Shown here: positions 15,697 through 24,700 of the stretch, one piece after another
How the letters are laid out: every line of letters begins with the position of its first letter
How positions within the stretch are numbered: position 1 is the first letter of the stretch
From: VRUE01 sp963728365
Lineage (GTDB): Bacteria > Actinomycetota > Thermoleophilia > Solirubrobacterales > 70-9
DNA length: 64,000 bases
Direction of reading: 5' to 3'
NCBI GenBank assembly: GCA_963728365.1
Contig: CAVSJI010000001.1
Coordinates: 2,046,001 to 2,110,000 of the forward strand
Position numbers and translations under genes: made by a program
The notes under the pieces: model-generated
Told to the model about the DNA's origin: nothing
Database searches by the model: none
What the model saw: only the letters and a program-made list of their open reading frames with translations

Positions 15697-16197
15697 TCAC
15701 CCGCGAGACGACCAGGCCCGGCGCCTCTGTTGGGTCAGCTCCTTGGTCCTGTCGATCAGGCGCTCGAGCAGCTCGGGGTCGACGGGCGGTTGGCCGTCCT
15801 CGCAGCAGGCCGGACGACGATGCTCATCGTCGTCCGGCACCTGCACGCCGAGAGTTTCGTAGAGCCGCCGGTAGACGTCCAGGTCGGGATTCTCGCGCTC
15901 GTGCGGCCCGACGAGGAGGACCGCAACCTCGTCCTCGGTGGGGAAGAGCAGGACCATGCGGAAGTTGTCGCGCAGTCTGAGGACGCAAAGGTGCTCGACG
16001 CCCGCGCCCGAGAGCCGGTAATGGGCGGCCCGGCAGCCGACCTGCTGAAGTTCGGCTCGCGCTCGTTTCACCGCCCGTGCTTGGGCGCCTCGCAGGGCCT
16101 TGACGTCCTCGGCGGCCTCCCTGGTCAGCCAGACGTCGAAGGGCGGTTCAGAACCCCTCGGGCCACTCACCGCGTTCCCCGCGCTTCGCCTGGGCAA
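15697..16197 (-). CDS. RelE-like toxin with C-terminal extension
   Basis: 166 residues. The core FDVWLTREAAEDVKAL, VKRARAELQQ, LRLRDNFRMVLLFPTEDEVAVL and LVGPHERENPDLD fits the ParE/RelE toxin fold (about 20-112), with HERENPDLDVYRR at the end. Family members are ribosome-dependent mRNA interferases or gyrase inhibitors. About 50 extra residues follow (ELLERLIDRTKELTQQRRR), which is unusual for a RelE. The start overlaps the antitoxin gene by 50 nt. Confidence 0.72.
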   Translation of the reverse strand: MPRRSAGNAVSGPRGSEPPFDVWLTREAAEDVKALRGAQARAVKRARAELQQVGCRAAHYRLSGAGVEHLCVLRLRDNFRMVLLFPTEDEVAVLLVGPHERENPDLDVYRRLYETLGVQVPDDDEHRRPACCEDGQPPVDPELLERLIDRTKELTQQRRRAWSSRG

Positions 16198-16690
16198 GCG
16201 AGGAGCGGAAGCGGGCGTCCTCTCTCAGCTCGTCCAGCTCGAGCTTGTTGAGTAGCGCCGCGGTGAGGTCGCGGTCCTGGCCGGCGGTTCGGATTTCCTC
16301 GAGCGCCTCGCGCGCGGTCAGGACGCTGTCGAGTGAAACGCGCTTGGGCCTCTCCGCGCACAGCTCGAGGATTCCCCGTCGACACCACACGTCGATCGTG
16401 TGGTCGGAGACCTCGAGGAGGTCCTGCGCGGAGCGAACGCGGATCGGAGGGAACTCCTTCACCTGCTCCCAGGCCAGCGCGCGAATCTTCCCGCCGACCT
16501 CTCCCGCCTGGTCGGCCAGGCTCCGGTATCCATAGACGTAGTGCAGGGTTCTCTCGAGCTCGGCCTTCTCCCGCGCTACCGCGCCCGTCGGGCCTCGCCG
16601 GCCGACCGAGGTCCTGCCGGGCCGCGCGGCCTTGCCCCGGAGCTTTCCAGCTTTGGCGGTTCGTGCATTTGTCCTCGTTCCGGGGGACAT
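16148..16690 (-). CDS. antitoxin with MerR-like helix-turn-helix
   Basis: 180 residues: a basic disordered N-terminus (about 1-40), a helical segment (KAELERTLHYVYGYRSLADQ), then PIRVRSAQDLLEVSDHTIDV, a MerR-like DNA-binding element (DVWCRRGILELC), and a C-terminal toxin-binding type region. It is the upstream partner of the RelE-like gene with a 50-nt overlap, the usual antitoxin-first order. It probably autoregulates; a small palindrome lies just upstream. The start could be further downstream than ATG 16690, which would shorten the basic region. Confidence 0.68.
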   Translation of the reverse strand: MSPGTRTNARTAKAGKLRGKAARPGRTSVGRRGPTGAVAREKAELERTLHYVYGYRSLADQAGEVGGKIRALAWEQVKEFPPIRVRSAQDLLEVSDHTIDVWCRRGILELCAERPKRVSLDSVLTAREALEEIRTAGQDRDLTAALLNKLELDELREDARFRSSLAQAKRGERGEWPEGF

Positions 16691-16702
16691 GAGATGCAGC
16701 TT

Positions 16703-16713
16703 AGCAACTTGCT
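16703..16713. promoter_or_regulatory. candidate operator of the toxin-antitoxin gene pair
   Basis: AGCAACTTGCT is a perfect 5+1+5 palindrome 13 bp upstream of the antitoxin start codon, in AT-richer DNA (TTAGGGCAATTATTTCG) that may hold the promoter. Autoregulation by the antitoxin is the usual family behaviour; the site itself is a guess from position. Confidence 0.35.
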
Positions 16714-16752
16714 TCGAGATTAGGGCAATTATTTCGACTCACAGCCTCACCC

Positions 16753-16801
16753 CCGAATCTCAATCCGGTGTCCTTTGAGGACTCCTGCCCCGTCGCTCCC
16801 G
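16753..16801 (+). repeat. att-like repeat, copy 3, with conserved 35-bp extension
   Basis: Ends in CCCCGTCGCTCCCG, the tRNA-Asp acceptor end. It is preceded by a block beginning CCGAATCTCAATCCGGTGTC that is not from the tRNA and recurs at 26331 and 27506. It marks the left edge of the kup segment. The rest of 16691-16943 holds no gene. Confidence 0.75.
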
Positions 16802-16943
16802 CTCGGGGCACCGCTGAATCACGATCGGGTTTCATGGCATTAAAGGCTGCCGAAGTTCAAGCAGTCGCTCGGGACTGGCGCGCCGAACGTAGGAGTACGC
16901 TCCCCGCCGGTGCGCCGGGAAGACTGGTCGGCAAGGATCGCCC

Positions 16944-18881
16944 ATGAGCCAGGCCACAGCAACTGCCACGAGAAGCCGCGCTGGCGGCGGCCCGCCAGCG
17001 CACCGTCCCCGCTCGCGGAACGTCCTTGCGTTCGCCGCGCTCGGCGTCGTCTTCGGCGACATCGGGACGAGCCCGCTCTACGCGATGCAGGCGATCTTCA
17101 CCGGCGACCACCCGGTCCAGGCGACCGCGGCGGACGTCTACGGGGTGATCTCCATGGTCGCCTGGTCGCTGACGCTGATGGTCTCGATCAAGTTCGTCCT
17201 CTTCGTCATGCGGGCCGACAACGAGGGCGAGGGCGGGGTGATGGCCCTGTACGCGCTGGTGCGGCAAACCGCGATCGAGCGGCCGGCCGTCAAGAACGCC
17301 CTGCTCACCGCCGGCGTCATCGGCGTCGCGCTCTTCTTCGCCGACGCGATGATCACTCCGGCGATCTCCGTGCTTTCGGCCGTCGAAGGCGTCGAAGTCG
17401 CGGCTCCCAGCCTCTCCTCGATCATCCTGCCGGTGACGATCGGGGTGCTGGGGTTTCTCTTCGCCATCCAGCGCCACGGCACGACCGCGGTCGGTCGGCT
17501 CTTCGGGCCGATCATCCTGCTCTGGTTCACCGCTCTTGCCGCCGCCGGCCTCGCGGAGGTTTTTCGCAATCCCGCTGCGCTGAAGGGCCTTGCGCCTTCC
17601 TACGCGGTCGAGTTCTTCGCCAACCACCCGCTGACGGCCTTCCTCTCGCTCGGCGCCGTGATTCTGGTCTTCACCGGCTCCGAGGCGCTCTACGCCGACA
17701 TGGGCCATTTCGGCAGGCCGGCGATCAGCCGAGCCTGGTTCTTCGTCGCCTTTCCGGCACTGATGCTGAACTACATCGGCCAGGCCTCGCTGATCCTCGA
17801 GACGCCGAGCGCGGTCTCGAACCCGTTCTACCTCCTCCTGCCGGAGTGGTCCCGCGTGCCGATGATCGTGCTGGCGACCTGCGCGACGCTGATCGCATCC
17901 CAGGCAGTCATCTCCGGCGCGTTCTCGGTCACGCGCCAGGTCGTCCAGCTCGGCTTCCTGCCGCGCATGACGATCAGGCATACCTCGACGGAGACGATCG
18001 GCCAGGTCTACCTGCCGGCGGTGAACTGGACGCTCTTCGTCTTGGTCGTCGGGCTCTGCCTGGGGTTCGGCAGCTCCGGGAAGCTGGCGACCGCATACGG
18101 CATCGCAGTCATGGGCACTCTGCTGATCGACTCGATCCTCTTCCTGGTCGTGGCGCGGGCGCTCTGGGGCAAGCCGCGCTCCCTGATCGCGCTCGGAGTG
18201 CTCTCGTTCGTCCTGCTCGACCTGCTCTTCCTCGGCGCCAACCTGCCGAAGATCGCTGAAGGCGGCTGGTTCCCGATGCTGGTCGGCATGGCGATCTTGC
18301 TCCTCTTCACGACCTGGCACCGAGGACGCGAGCTGCTCAGCGCAGAACGGACGCGGACGGAGGGCGCGCTGCCCGACTTCATCGATGAGATGCATCGCAA
18401 GGGGTTGCCGACCCGGATCACGGGAACGGCCGTCTTCCTCAACCCCTCGAAGGAGACGACGCCCCTGGCGCTCCGCGTCGCCCAGACGCGGCTCCGCGCG
18501 ATCCCCGAGGAGGTCGTGATCCTGACGGTCGAGATCGGGAACGTGCCGAGCGTGCCCGACGAGGAGCGCGCAGAGCTGGATCACCTCGGCAACCCAGATG
18601 ACGGCTTCTCGCACCTGACCCTGCGCTACGGCTACATGGACAACCCCGACGTGCCGAGGGGGATCAACGTGGCGCGGGATCGAGGGCTCACGAGCTTCAA
18701 TCCCTACCACGTCACCTACTACCTCTCCCAGATTGCCCCGGTTCCCTTCGGCGAGGAGGGCATGGCGCATTGGCGCAAGGACCTCTTCCTGGCGATGAAT
18801 CGCAACGCCGCAAGCCCCGTCGGCTACTTCAACCTCCCGGCGGAGAAAGTCGTCGCCCTCGGCGGCCAAATCCGCTTCTAG
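16944..18881 (+). CDS. kup: Kup-family potassium uptake transporter
   Basis: A 645-residue K+/H+ symporter of the KUP/HAK/KT family: about twelve transmembrane segments in the first 460 residues, then a cytoplasmic domain. The signature GVVFGDIGTSPLYAMQA is at about residues 34-50, followed by GEGGVMALYALV and GSEALYADMGHF. The C-terminal domain has NPSKETTPLALRVAQTRLR and ends FNLPAEKVVALGGQIRF. It stands alone between two att-like repeats, so it may have arrived as a single-gene cassette. No c-di-AMP riboswitch is evident upstream. Confidence 0.95.
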   Translation: MSQATATATRSRAGGGPPAHRPRSRNVLAFAALGVVFGDIGTSPLYAMQAIFTGDHPVQATAADVYGVISMVAWSLTLMVSIKFVLFVMRADNEGEGGVMALYALVRQTAIERPAVKNALLTAGVIGVALFFADAMITPAISVLSAVEGVEVAAPSLSSIILPVTIGVLGFLFAIQRHGTTAVGRLFGPIILLWFTALAAAGLAEVFRNPAALKGLAPSYAVEFFANHPLTAFLSLGAVILVFTGSEALYADMGHFGRPAISRAWFFVAFPALMLNYIGQASLILETPSAVSNPFYLLLPEWSRVPMIVLATCATLIASQAVISGAFSVTRQVVQLGFLPRMTIRHTSTETIGQVYLPAVNWTLFVLVVGLCLGFGSSGKLATAYGIAVMGTLLIDSILFLVVARALWGKPRSLIALGVLSFVLLDLLFLGANLPKIAEGGWFPMLVGMAILLLFTTWHRGRELLSAERTRTEGALPDFIDEMHRKGLPTRITGTAVFLNPSKETTPLALRVAQTRLRAIPEEVVILTVEIGNVPSVPDEERAELDHLGNPDDGFSHLTLRYGYMDNPDVPRGINVARDRGLTSFNPYHVTYYLSQIAPVPFGEEGMAHWRKDLFLAMNRNAASPVGYFNLPAEKVVALGGQIRF

Positions 18882-18900
18882 ACCGACCTTCACGGCAGCG

Positions 18901-18913
18901 CCCGTCGCTCCCG
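18901..18913 (+). repeat. att-like repeat, copy 4 (short)
   Basis: CCCGTCGCTCCCG, identical to the last 13 bases of tRNA-Asp, 19 bp after the kup stop codon. It is short enough that chance cannot be excluded, but it falls exactly at the end of the kup segment and in the same orientation as the others. Confidence 0.5.
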
Positions 18914-19063
18914 CTTTTGTCACCTCGCTATTCCATCGGCTTCTGGTTTTGCTGGTCCAGCCTCAGGAGCACCTAGATCTTCTCGGCCGATGGCAGGACG
19001 CCGCTGCGTAGCGCTCCGCCGGATACCGCTCTCGTTCCTAGGGCCCCTGCTCGTCGATGGACT

Positions 19064-19960
19064 CTAATCCTGGTTCTGACCGCGTCTGAACCGCAGCAGC
19101 CAATCATCGAGGTCATAGTCGGAGGGCTCGGTCTCGGCGAGAAACCGCTCGAGCACGGAGACGAAGCGAGGTGCCGCCTCGAGCTGGGGAAGATGGCCGA
19201 CGCCCTCGAAGATCTCGAGGCGGCTGCCCGGGATGCTTTGATGGGCGCGCTCTCCATGGTGAGCGGGAACCAGCCGGTCGCGGGCGCCCCAGACGATCAG
19301 CACGGGTACGGCCTCGGCCAGGTAAAGGCGATCGACGGCGCTGACCCGCTGACCTCCGATGCCGATGACCGAGCGCACCGTCATCAGGAAGGCGGAGCGA
19401 CGAAGGGGGTCGGCCAGCAGCGAGTAGCCGTGGGCGACCTCGGTGGCGTCGACGCCCGGGTGTAGGCCGAGCGTCTCAACCCGGCGCAGCGCGCCTTCCA
19501 GCCAGCGGGCCGCCGGTGCGGTCGTCGCGATGAACGGCCCGGCACCGGGTAGGGCGGCGGCACGCAGGAGCCCGCTGACCTCGCCGCCGAGGCCACCACT
19601 TGAGACCAATACCAAACGCTCGACGATCTCCGGAAACTGGTAGGCGAACTGCATCGCGATGCCGCCACCGAGGGAGTGGCCGACGAGGGTCGCGCGCCGG
19701 TGGCCGAGCAAGAGGAGGAGGTCGCGGAGCCCGGCGGCGAGCGCTCCAACGGAATAGTCGCCGGCGCCGGGCGCCGAGCCACCGTGACCAGGGAGGTCGG
19801 GGACGATCACGGTGTGATCCCGCGTCAGTGGCTCGACCACCCTCCGCCAGTTGTCAGAGCTGCCGCCCATTCCGTGGATCAGGAGCAGAGCGGGCCCTGT
19901 GCCGGCCTCGACATAGCTGACCAAGCGGCCGTGAATCGTCTCGGTTCTGACCTCCGTCAT
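19064..19960 (-). CDS. alpha/beta hydrolase
   Basis: 298 residues, single-domain alpha/beta hydrolase. LLIHGMGGSSDNW is the oxyanion-hole region, LVGHSLGGGIAMQFA contains the nucleophile Ser, VLIVWGARDRLVP carries the acid, and VGHLPQLEAAPRFV carries His. Substrate unknown. The start overlaps the 2TM gene by 4 nt, which in turn overlaps the PadR gene by 4 nt, so PadR, 2TM and hydrolase form one operon that PadR probably controls. Confidence 0.88.
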   Translation of the reverse strand: MTEVRTETIHGRLVSYVEAGTGPALLLIHGMGGSSDNWRRVVEPLTRDHTVIVPDLPGHGGSAPGAGDYSVGALAAGLRDLLLLLGHRRATLVGHSLGGGIAMQFAYQFPEIVERLVLVSSGGLGGEVSGLLRAAALPGAGPFIATTAPAARWLEGALRRVETLGLHPGVDATEVAHGYSLLADPLRRSAFLMTVRSVIGIGGQRVSAVDRLYLAEAVPVLIVWGARDRLVPAHHGERAHQSIPGSRLEIFEGVGHLPQLEAAPRFVSVLERFLAETEPSDYDLDDWLLRFRRGQNQD

Positions 19961-20238
19961 CGCGCTTCGGGCTCCGATTTGGCGTTGTCACGGGATACGG
20001 CGTAGTGCACGGCGAGCCCCGCGCCCCAGCCGGCGAGGGCATAGAGGAACCATGGGTAGCCGGTGCCTCCCAGCTGCCACTGCAGCGCCCAGACGACCAC
20101 CAAGAGCGCCTGAACGGCGACGAATACCGTCGCGTGGATTCGAAAGCCCTTCTGCCGCCGACGCGCCGAGCGTCGCTGCCGCTGCCGCCGGTACTCCAAC
20201 TCGCTGCGCTGCGTGGCGCGTTCAAATGCATCTGTCAT
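19957..20238 (-). CDS. 2TM-domain membrane protein
   Basis: 93 residues. A strongly basic N-terminus (YRRQRQRRSARRRQKGFRIH) is followed by two transmembrane helices (about 35-55 and 62-82) with a WALQWQLGGTGYPWFLYALA turn, the layout of the 2TM domain family. The 4-nt overlaps on both sides show translational coupling with the PadR and hydrolase genes. Function unknown. Confidence 0.8.
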   Translation of the reverse strand: MTDAFERATQRSELEYRRQRQRRSARRRQKGFRIHATVFVAVQALLVVVWALQWQLGGTGYPWFLYALAGWGAGLAVHYAVSRDNAKSEPEAR

Positions 20239-20699
20239 TGCCCTGCCTCCTCTGTTGCAAGCCGGTAGCGGCTCTCGATCTCGGTGGCTGCCCGATCCAA
20301 AACGGGCGCCACCACTGCGATGTCGACGTGGCCCGAAAGCGACATAAGCCGAGCGCGGAACCGGGCGAGGACGTGCTCGAGTGACTCTGCCGACCCGATG
20401 CGCACTCCGGTGCGAAGTTCGAGCGTGGCCAAGTCATCGGTGCGCTGCTCGAGGGCCTCGACTCCGACCTTCGTGACGCGGTAGGTGGTCCGGCCGACCT
20501 CGCTCTCGCCTTCGAGCAGCCTCTCCGCCTCAAGCGCCTCCAACGCGGGATAGACGCTGCCGGGTGAGGGGCGGTACCGCGGGCCGAATAGACGCGAGAG
20601 CTCCGACATCAGCTCGTAGCCGTGCATCGGACACTCGGCGAGCAAGGCAAGCACCACCAACGGAAGCTCGCCGTGCCTGAAGAATCGCCGCGCCAACAT
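20235..20699 (-). CDS. PadR family transcriptional regulator
   Basis: 154 residues with a winged-helix N-terminus: LVVLALLAECPMHGYELMSE, then FGPRYRPSPGSVYPALEALE and GRTTYRVTKVGVEAL, the classic PadR pattern. The C-terminal helices would form the dimer. It is the first gene of the operon with the 2TM and hydrolase genes and presumably represses it. Its upstream region carries four phased TTCG repeats. Confidence 0.9.
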   Translation of the reverse strand: MLARRFFRHGELPLVVLALLAECPMHGYELMSELSRLFGPRYRPSPGSVYPALEALEAERLLEGESEVGRTTYRVTKVGVEALEQRTDDLATLELRTGVRIGSAESLEHVLARFRARLMSLSGHVDIAVVAPVLDRAATEIESRYRLATEEAGQ

Positions 20700-20712
20700 G
20701 ACCCCCTTATCG

Positions 20713-20760
20713 CTTACGAAACTGCTACGAAAACTATATCGAAACCATTACGAAGTCAAC
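20713..20760 (-). promoter_or_regulatory. PadR operon promoter with phased TTCG repeats
   Basis: Read on the minus strand, TTCG occurs four times (cores at 20751, 20740, 20728 and 20717), spaced 11, 12 and 11 bp, about one helical turn. A -35-like TTGACT (20754-20759) and a -10-like TATAGT (20733-20738) with a 15-bp spacer overlap the array, so a bound repressor would block the promoter. The AT content is clearly higher than around it. Confidence 0.5.
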
Positions 20761-20949
20761 CCAAGCTCGCTGCCGCCAGACGCGCCTGCCAAATCGAATG
20801 TCTTTCTGGCGTCGCGTCGGAGACATCTGACGGGACGCCCGAGCACGCCGAGGTGATCCGCGCGAGAGGCGCGATCGGTACGAGGTGGCCCACAAAGCCG
20901 AATCACTACCGGGCTACATCCGGATCTCGATCCGCGAGGCGACAATCGC

Positions 20950-20970
20950 GGTTCGAGTCCCGTCGCTCCC
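20950..20970 (+). repeat. att-like repeat, copy 5
   Basis: 21 bp identical to the tRNA-Asp T-arm and acceptor end (contains TTCGAGTCCCGTCGCTCCC). The upstream bases GACAATCGC also resemble the tRNA. The surrounding gap 20761-21201 contains only a 39-codon open frame from ATG 21001, which I do not regard as a gene. Confidence 0.8.
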
Positions 20971-21201
20971 CCTTCGAGGTCTTCACCTTTGACCCCACTC
21001 ATGTTCACGTTCGAGCGCGAGCTGGTCGCAGAGCTAGAGGCGTTCTCCCTCGAAATCGCCGAGCGGGCCGAGGGCTGGCCACCCGCCGAATCGAGCGGCG
21101 GCGATCGGCGGCGGTGCTGAGCGTCCTGTCGGTGTCGCCGAGGTCGACGATACTTGTCGTCGGACTCTCCTCCCCTCGATGCACGCGACGGAGGTGCTCG
21201 C

Positions 21202-21360
21202 ATGACATTCCTCTGGCTTCTCATCTGGTTCGTCGCAAACCTGATCGGCAGCAGCGAGCCGCTCAAGCTCGATCCCGTCAACGCCTGGACAGCGACCCTG
21301 ATCCTCGCCATCGCCATCGACCTCAATCGCCCCAGGCCCGAGCTTGGGCGGAAGCGGTAG
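21202..21360 (+). CDS. small membrane protein, 52 aa
   Basis: Begins MTFLWLLIWFVANLIG, one transmembrane helix, followed by a second hydrophobic stretch (AWTATLILAIAIDL) and a basic tail. ATG 21202 has GGAGGTG 7 nt upstream. The following gene starts 6 nt after the stop codon, so they form a pair. No family recognised. Confidence 0.6.
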   Translation: MTFLWLLIWFVANLIGSSEPLKLDPVNAWTATLILAIAIDLNRPRPELGRKR

Positions 21361-21366
21361 GAAGCG

Positions 21367-21606
21367 ATGGCGCAGGATCAGTTCCTTGAGATGGCGCGCA
21401 ACCTGGCGCGCTTCCACCGTGAGCATGAGAAGTTCTACGCGCGGGCGCCGCTGGAGGAAGCGGCGGCACTGCAGCGGACCTCGGCGGCGCTGCGCGCCCT
21501 GGCCGCCGAGAGCGCCGTCCTCGTCCACGCCAACGAGCGCCGCTGGCGGGTCTTCAAGCAAAGGGTCGAGGAGTGCGTGGGAGGTGACGAGCAACGAGCT
21601 TCCTGA
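21367..21606 (+). CDS. hypothetical protein, 79 aa
   Basis: An almost entirely helical, charged protein (MARNLARFHREHEKFYARAP, LRALAAESAVLVHANERRW) with probable coiled-coil character. It starts 6 nt after the small membrane protein's stop codon, with TAGGAAG as the ribosome-binding region. The pair could make a membrane-anchored complex. No family recognised. Confidence 0.6.
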   Translation: MAQDQFLEMARNLARFHREHEKFYARAPLEEAAALQRTSAALRALAAESAVLVHANERRWRVFKQRVEECVGGDEQRAS

Positions 21607-21731
21607 TGCGCCGCGGTGGACCAGCAGGAGGATGTTGGCAACGGGGCGGCGAGGTGGTCGACAACCGCAGTCGAAGGGCTACCCTTGGGTAGTAGCTTCA
21701 CATCGGCTGACCCAGCAGGGGGAGGGTTGCC

Positions 21732-24700
21732 CTGAGCGACACGACTGCATCTCGCATTCTGGGCGGTAGACGACCGCTGGTGCTGGTCGCGTTCGTGCTG
21801 GTGGGGGCGGGCTTGCTCTCGGCCGGGCCGGCACGCGCCAAGCCGCCGACCGAAGTTGGCCGCGTTGTGAGGATGGACGTATCCCGGCCCTTGCGCTCGA
21901 TTCCCCCGGCAAAGCCGGTGGCCAGCAGGTCGGGTCCGGTCGGAGAGGAGGGCGAGTCGCCGGACACGGAGTCGCCGGACACCGACTCACCCGACGCCGC
22001 AGCGTCGGAGACGGAGGCGTCCGACGTGCTGGCGCCAGACCTGTTTGCGCCGAGTGTTCTCGCGCCCAGCGCGCTGATACCGGATGCGCTGGAGCCGAAA
22101 GTCCTGTCGCCCGACGTGCAGGCGCCGGATTCGAGTCGGCAGGCGACCGCCACGCCGTCCGCAGCGGCAACTTCCTCGCTAACTGGCTGGGAAGGAGTGT
22201 CGAGCAGCGACAACTCCTTTCCGGCGGTGCCACCGGACCCCGAGGGTGACGTCGGCGTGAGCGACTACGTCCAATGGGTGAACCTGGAGTTCAAGATCTG
22301 GAGCAAGAACGGGTCCGTGCGGTACGGTCCCGCAGCGGGGAGCACGCTGTGGTCGGGATTCGGCGGGGTATGCGAAAACTACAATCTGGGCGACCCGCAG
22401 GTGGTGTTCGACCGGATCGCGGACCGATGGGTGTTCATGCAGTTCGCGTTTCCGGGAAGCCCGTCGGCCGTGCAGCCCCCCTTCTACCTGTGCTTTGCTG
22501 TGTCGCGGACGAGCGATCCGACCGGCTCCTACTACCGGTATGCGTTCAGGGTAAATGCGTCGACCGACTACTTCCCTGACTACCCGAAGCTCGGCGTCTG
22601 GCCCGACGGGTACTACGTAACGACGAATAACGTCAGCGGGCACACTCCGGTAGGCGCGGCGGTGTTCGCCTTCGACCGGTCAAAGATGCTGACCGGGGAT
22701 CCGAACGCCAGCTTCATCGAGTACCAGCAATCTTACCTGTATCACTACCTGCTCCCAGCGAGCTTCACCGGCTCGACGCTGCCGCCCAGTGGAGCCCCGG
22801 AGTACTTCGGCGCGATCGACACCGTCTGCAAGGGAATCATCTGCAGCCCGACCAACAGCACGTTCCAGCTGTGGCGCTTTCACGCCGACTTCGCGACGCC
22901 CTCGAACTCGACCTTCTCCGGGCCGACGAACCTCTCGGTGGCGCCATACAACTACGTCCTATGCGGGGGGTCGAGCTGCATCCCGCAGCCGGGCACCGAC
23001 CAGAAGCTCGATCCGACGTTCGGTCAACTGCTGCAGCGCCTTCAGTACCGCAACTTCGGAAGCTATGAGTCGCTGGTCGGGACGCACACGGTCAACGTCG
23101 GCAGCAACGTCGCCGGCATGCGCTGGCACGAAATCCAAATCAGCCCGCCAGGCGGCGCCCCCTCGGTGGCCGAGGACAGCACCTATGCCCCCGGCGACGG
23201 GATCAATCGCTGGATGGGCAGCGTGGCGATGGACGCCGGGGGAAATATCGGGCTTGGGTACAGCATGTCGAACGGTTCGTCGGAGTATCCGTCGGTGGGC
23301 TTCACCGGCTCTGCCGCGGGCAGCGGGACGATGGGCCTGGGCGAGACGACGATGGTTGCGGGCGGCGGGTCGCAGACCGGCTCATCGCGCTGGGGCGATT
23401 ACAGCGCGATGTCGATCGACCCGAGCGACGACGAGACCTTTTGGTACACGCAGGAGTACTACCCAGCCACGAGCTCTCATGGCTGGCGTACCCGCATCGG
23501 ATCGTTCAGGCTCGAGCAGGAACCGAGTGCGACCCTGACCGAGGTCAACGGCAGCGCGGTCGCGTTTCCATACTGGACGAACCCGAACGTGATCACGATT
23601 GCCGGCGGCTGCACCTCTGGCGAAGGCAACGTCAGCTGGTCGGTCACCGGTACGGCAACCGAGAACGGCAGCGTGCCGTGCGCCTCCGGCGCTTGGTCCG
23701 CCGCGCTGACCAGTCAGCTCTCAGCAGAGGGTAGCTACACGCTGTCTGCTGCCCAGAGCACCGCCTCCAGCCCCAGTCAAACCCTGACGATCGACGCAAC
23801 CGCCCCGGCCGCCCCGACGTTGTCACCACTGCCGGCCCACATCCGCAACGGCCAGTCGCTGAGCGCGACCAACGTGAGCGACAACGGCGGAGGCTCCGGC
23901 GTCAAGCAGGTCAACTACCTCTATTGCCCGGGATCGAGCTGCACGCCGAGCACGCTGACCGGATCGAGCTCGACGGCAGGCGGCGACTACGCGGTGAGCT
24001 GGAGCGGCCCGCCCGCGGACGGCCCCTACAGGGTCATGGCCCAGACCGAAGACAACGCCGGCAATACGGCCGACTCCTCGATCCTCTCGACCGCCATCGA
24101 CAACACGCCCCCTTCGGTGGCGCTCGACAAGATCAACGGCGCCTCCGCCACCTTCCCCTACGACACCAACCAGAGCGTGACCTCGATCGGCGGGTCCTGT
24201 GGAGCCGCTTCGGGGGACGCTGCGACCGTGAACTGGTCGGTGAGCGGCGCGGCAAGCGACAGCGGCAACGTGCCCTGCTCCGGGCAAGCCTGGAGCGCGA
24301 CCGTCTCGCTCTCGGCCGATGGCGCCTACACGCTGTCGGCCACCCAGGACGACCAGGCCGGCAATGCCGGTTCGAGCGGCAGCCGGTCGCTGACGATCGA
24401 CGCAACCGCCCCGGCCCCCCCGACGTTGTCACCACTGCCGGCCTACATCCGCAACGGCCAGTCGCTGAGCGCGACCAACGTGAGCGACAACGGCGGAGGC
24501 TCCGGCGTCAAGCAGGTCAACTACCTCTATTGCCCGGGATCGAGCTGCACGCCGAGCACGCTGACCGGATCGAGCTCGACGGCAGGCGGCGACTACGCGG
24601 TGAGCTGGAGCGGCCAGCCCGCGGACGGCCCCTACAGGGTCATGGCCCAGACCGAAGACAACGCCGGCAATACGGCCGACTCCTCGATCCTCTCGACCGC

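Noticed and set aside
16802..16943. c-di-AMP (ydaO-type) riboswitch upstream of kup
   Set aside because: Such switches often precede potassium transporters, but I could not find the conserved helices and internal motifs; only isolated GAATC and GTAGG words are present.
16857..18923. 688-codon minus-strand open frame
   Set aside because: Antisense to kup; rich in D, R, H and G without any motif.
20971..21150. 39-codon open frame at 21001 as a gene
   Set aside because: No convincing ribosome-binding site, no homology pattern, and it directly follows an att-like repeat.
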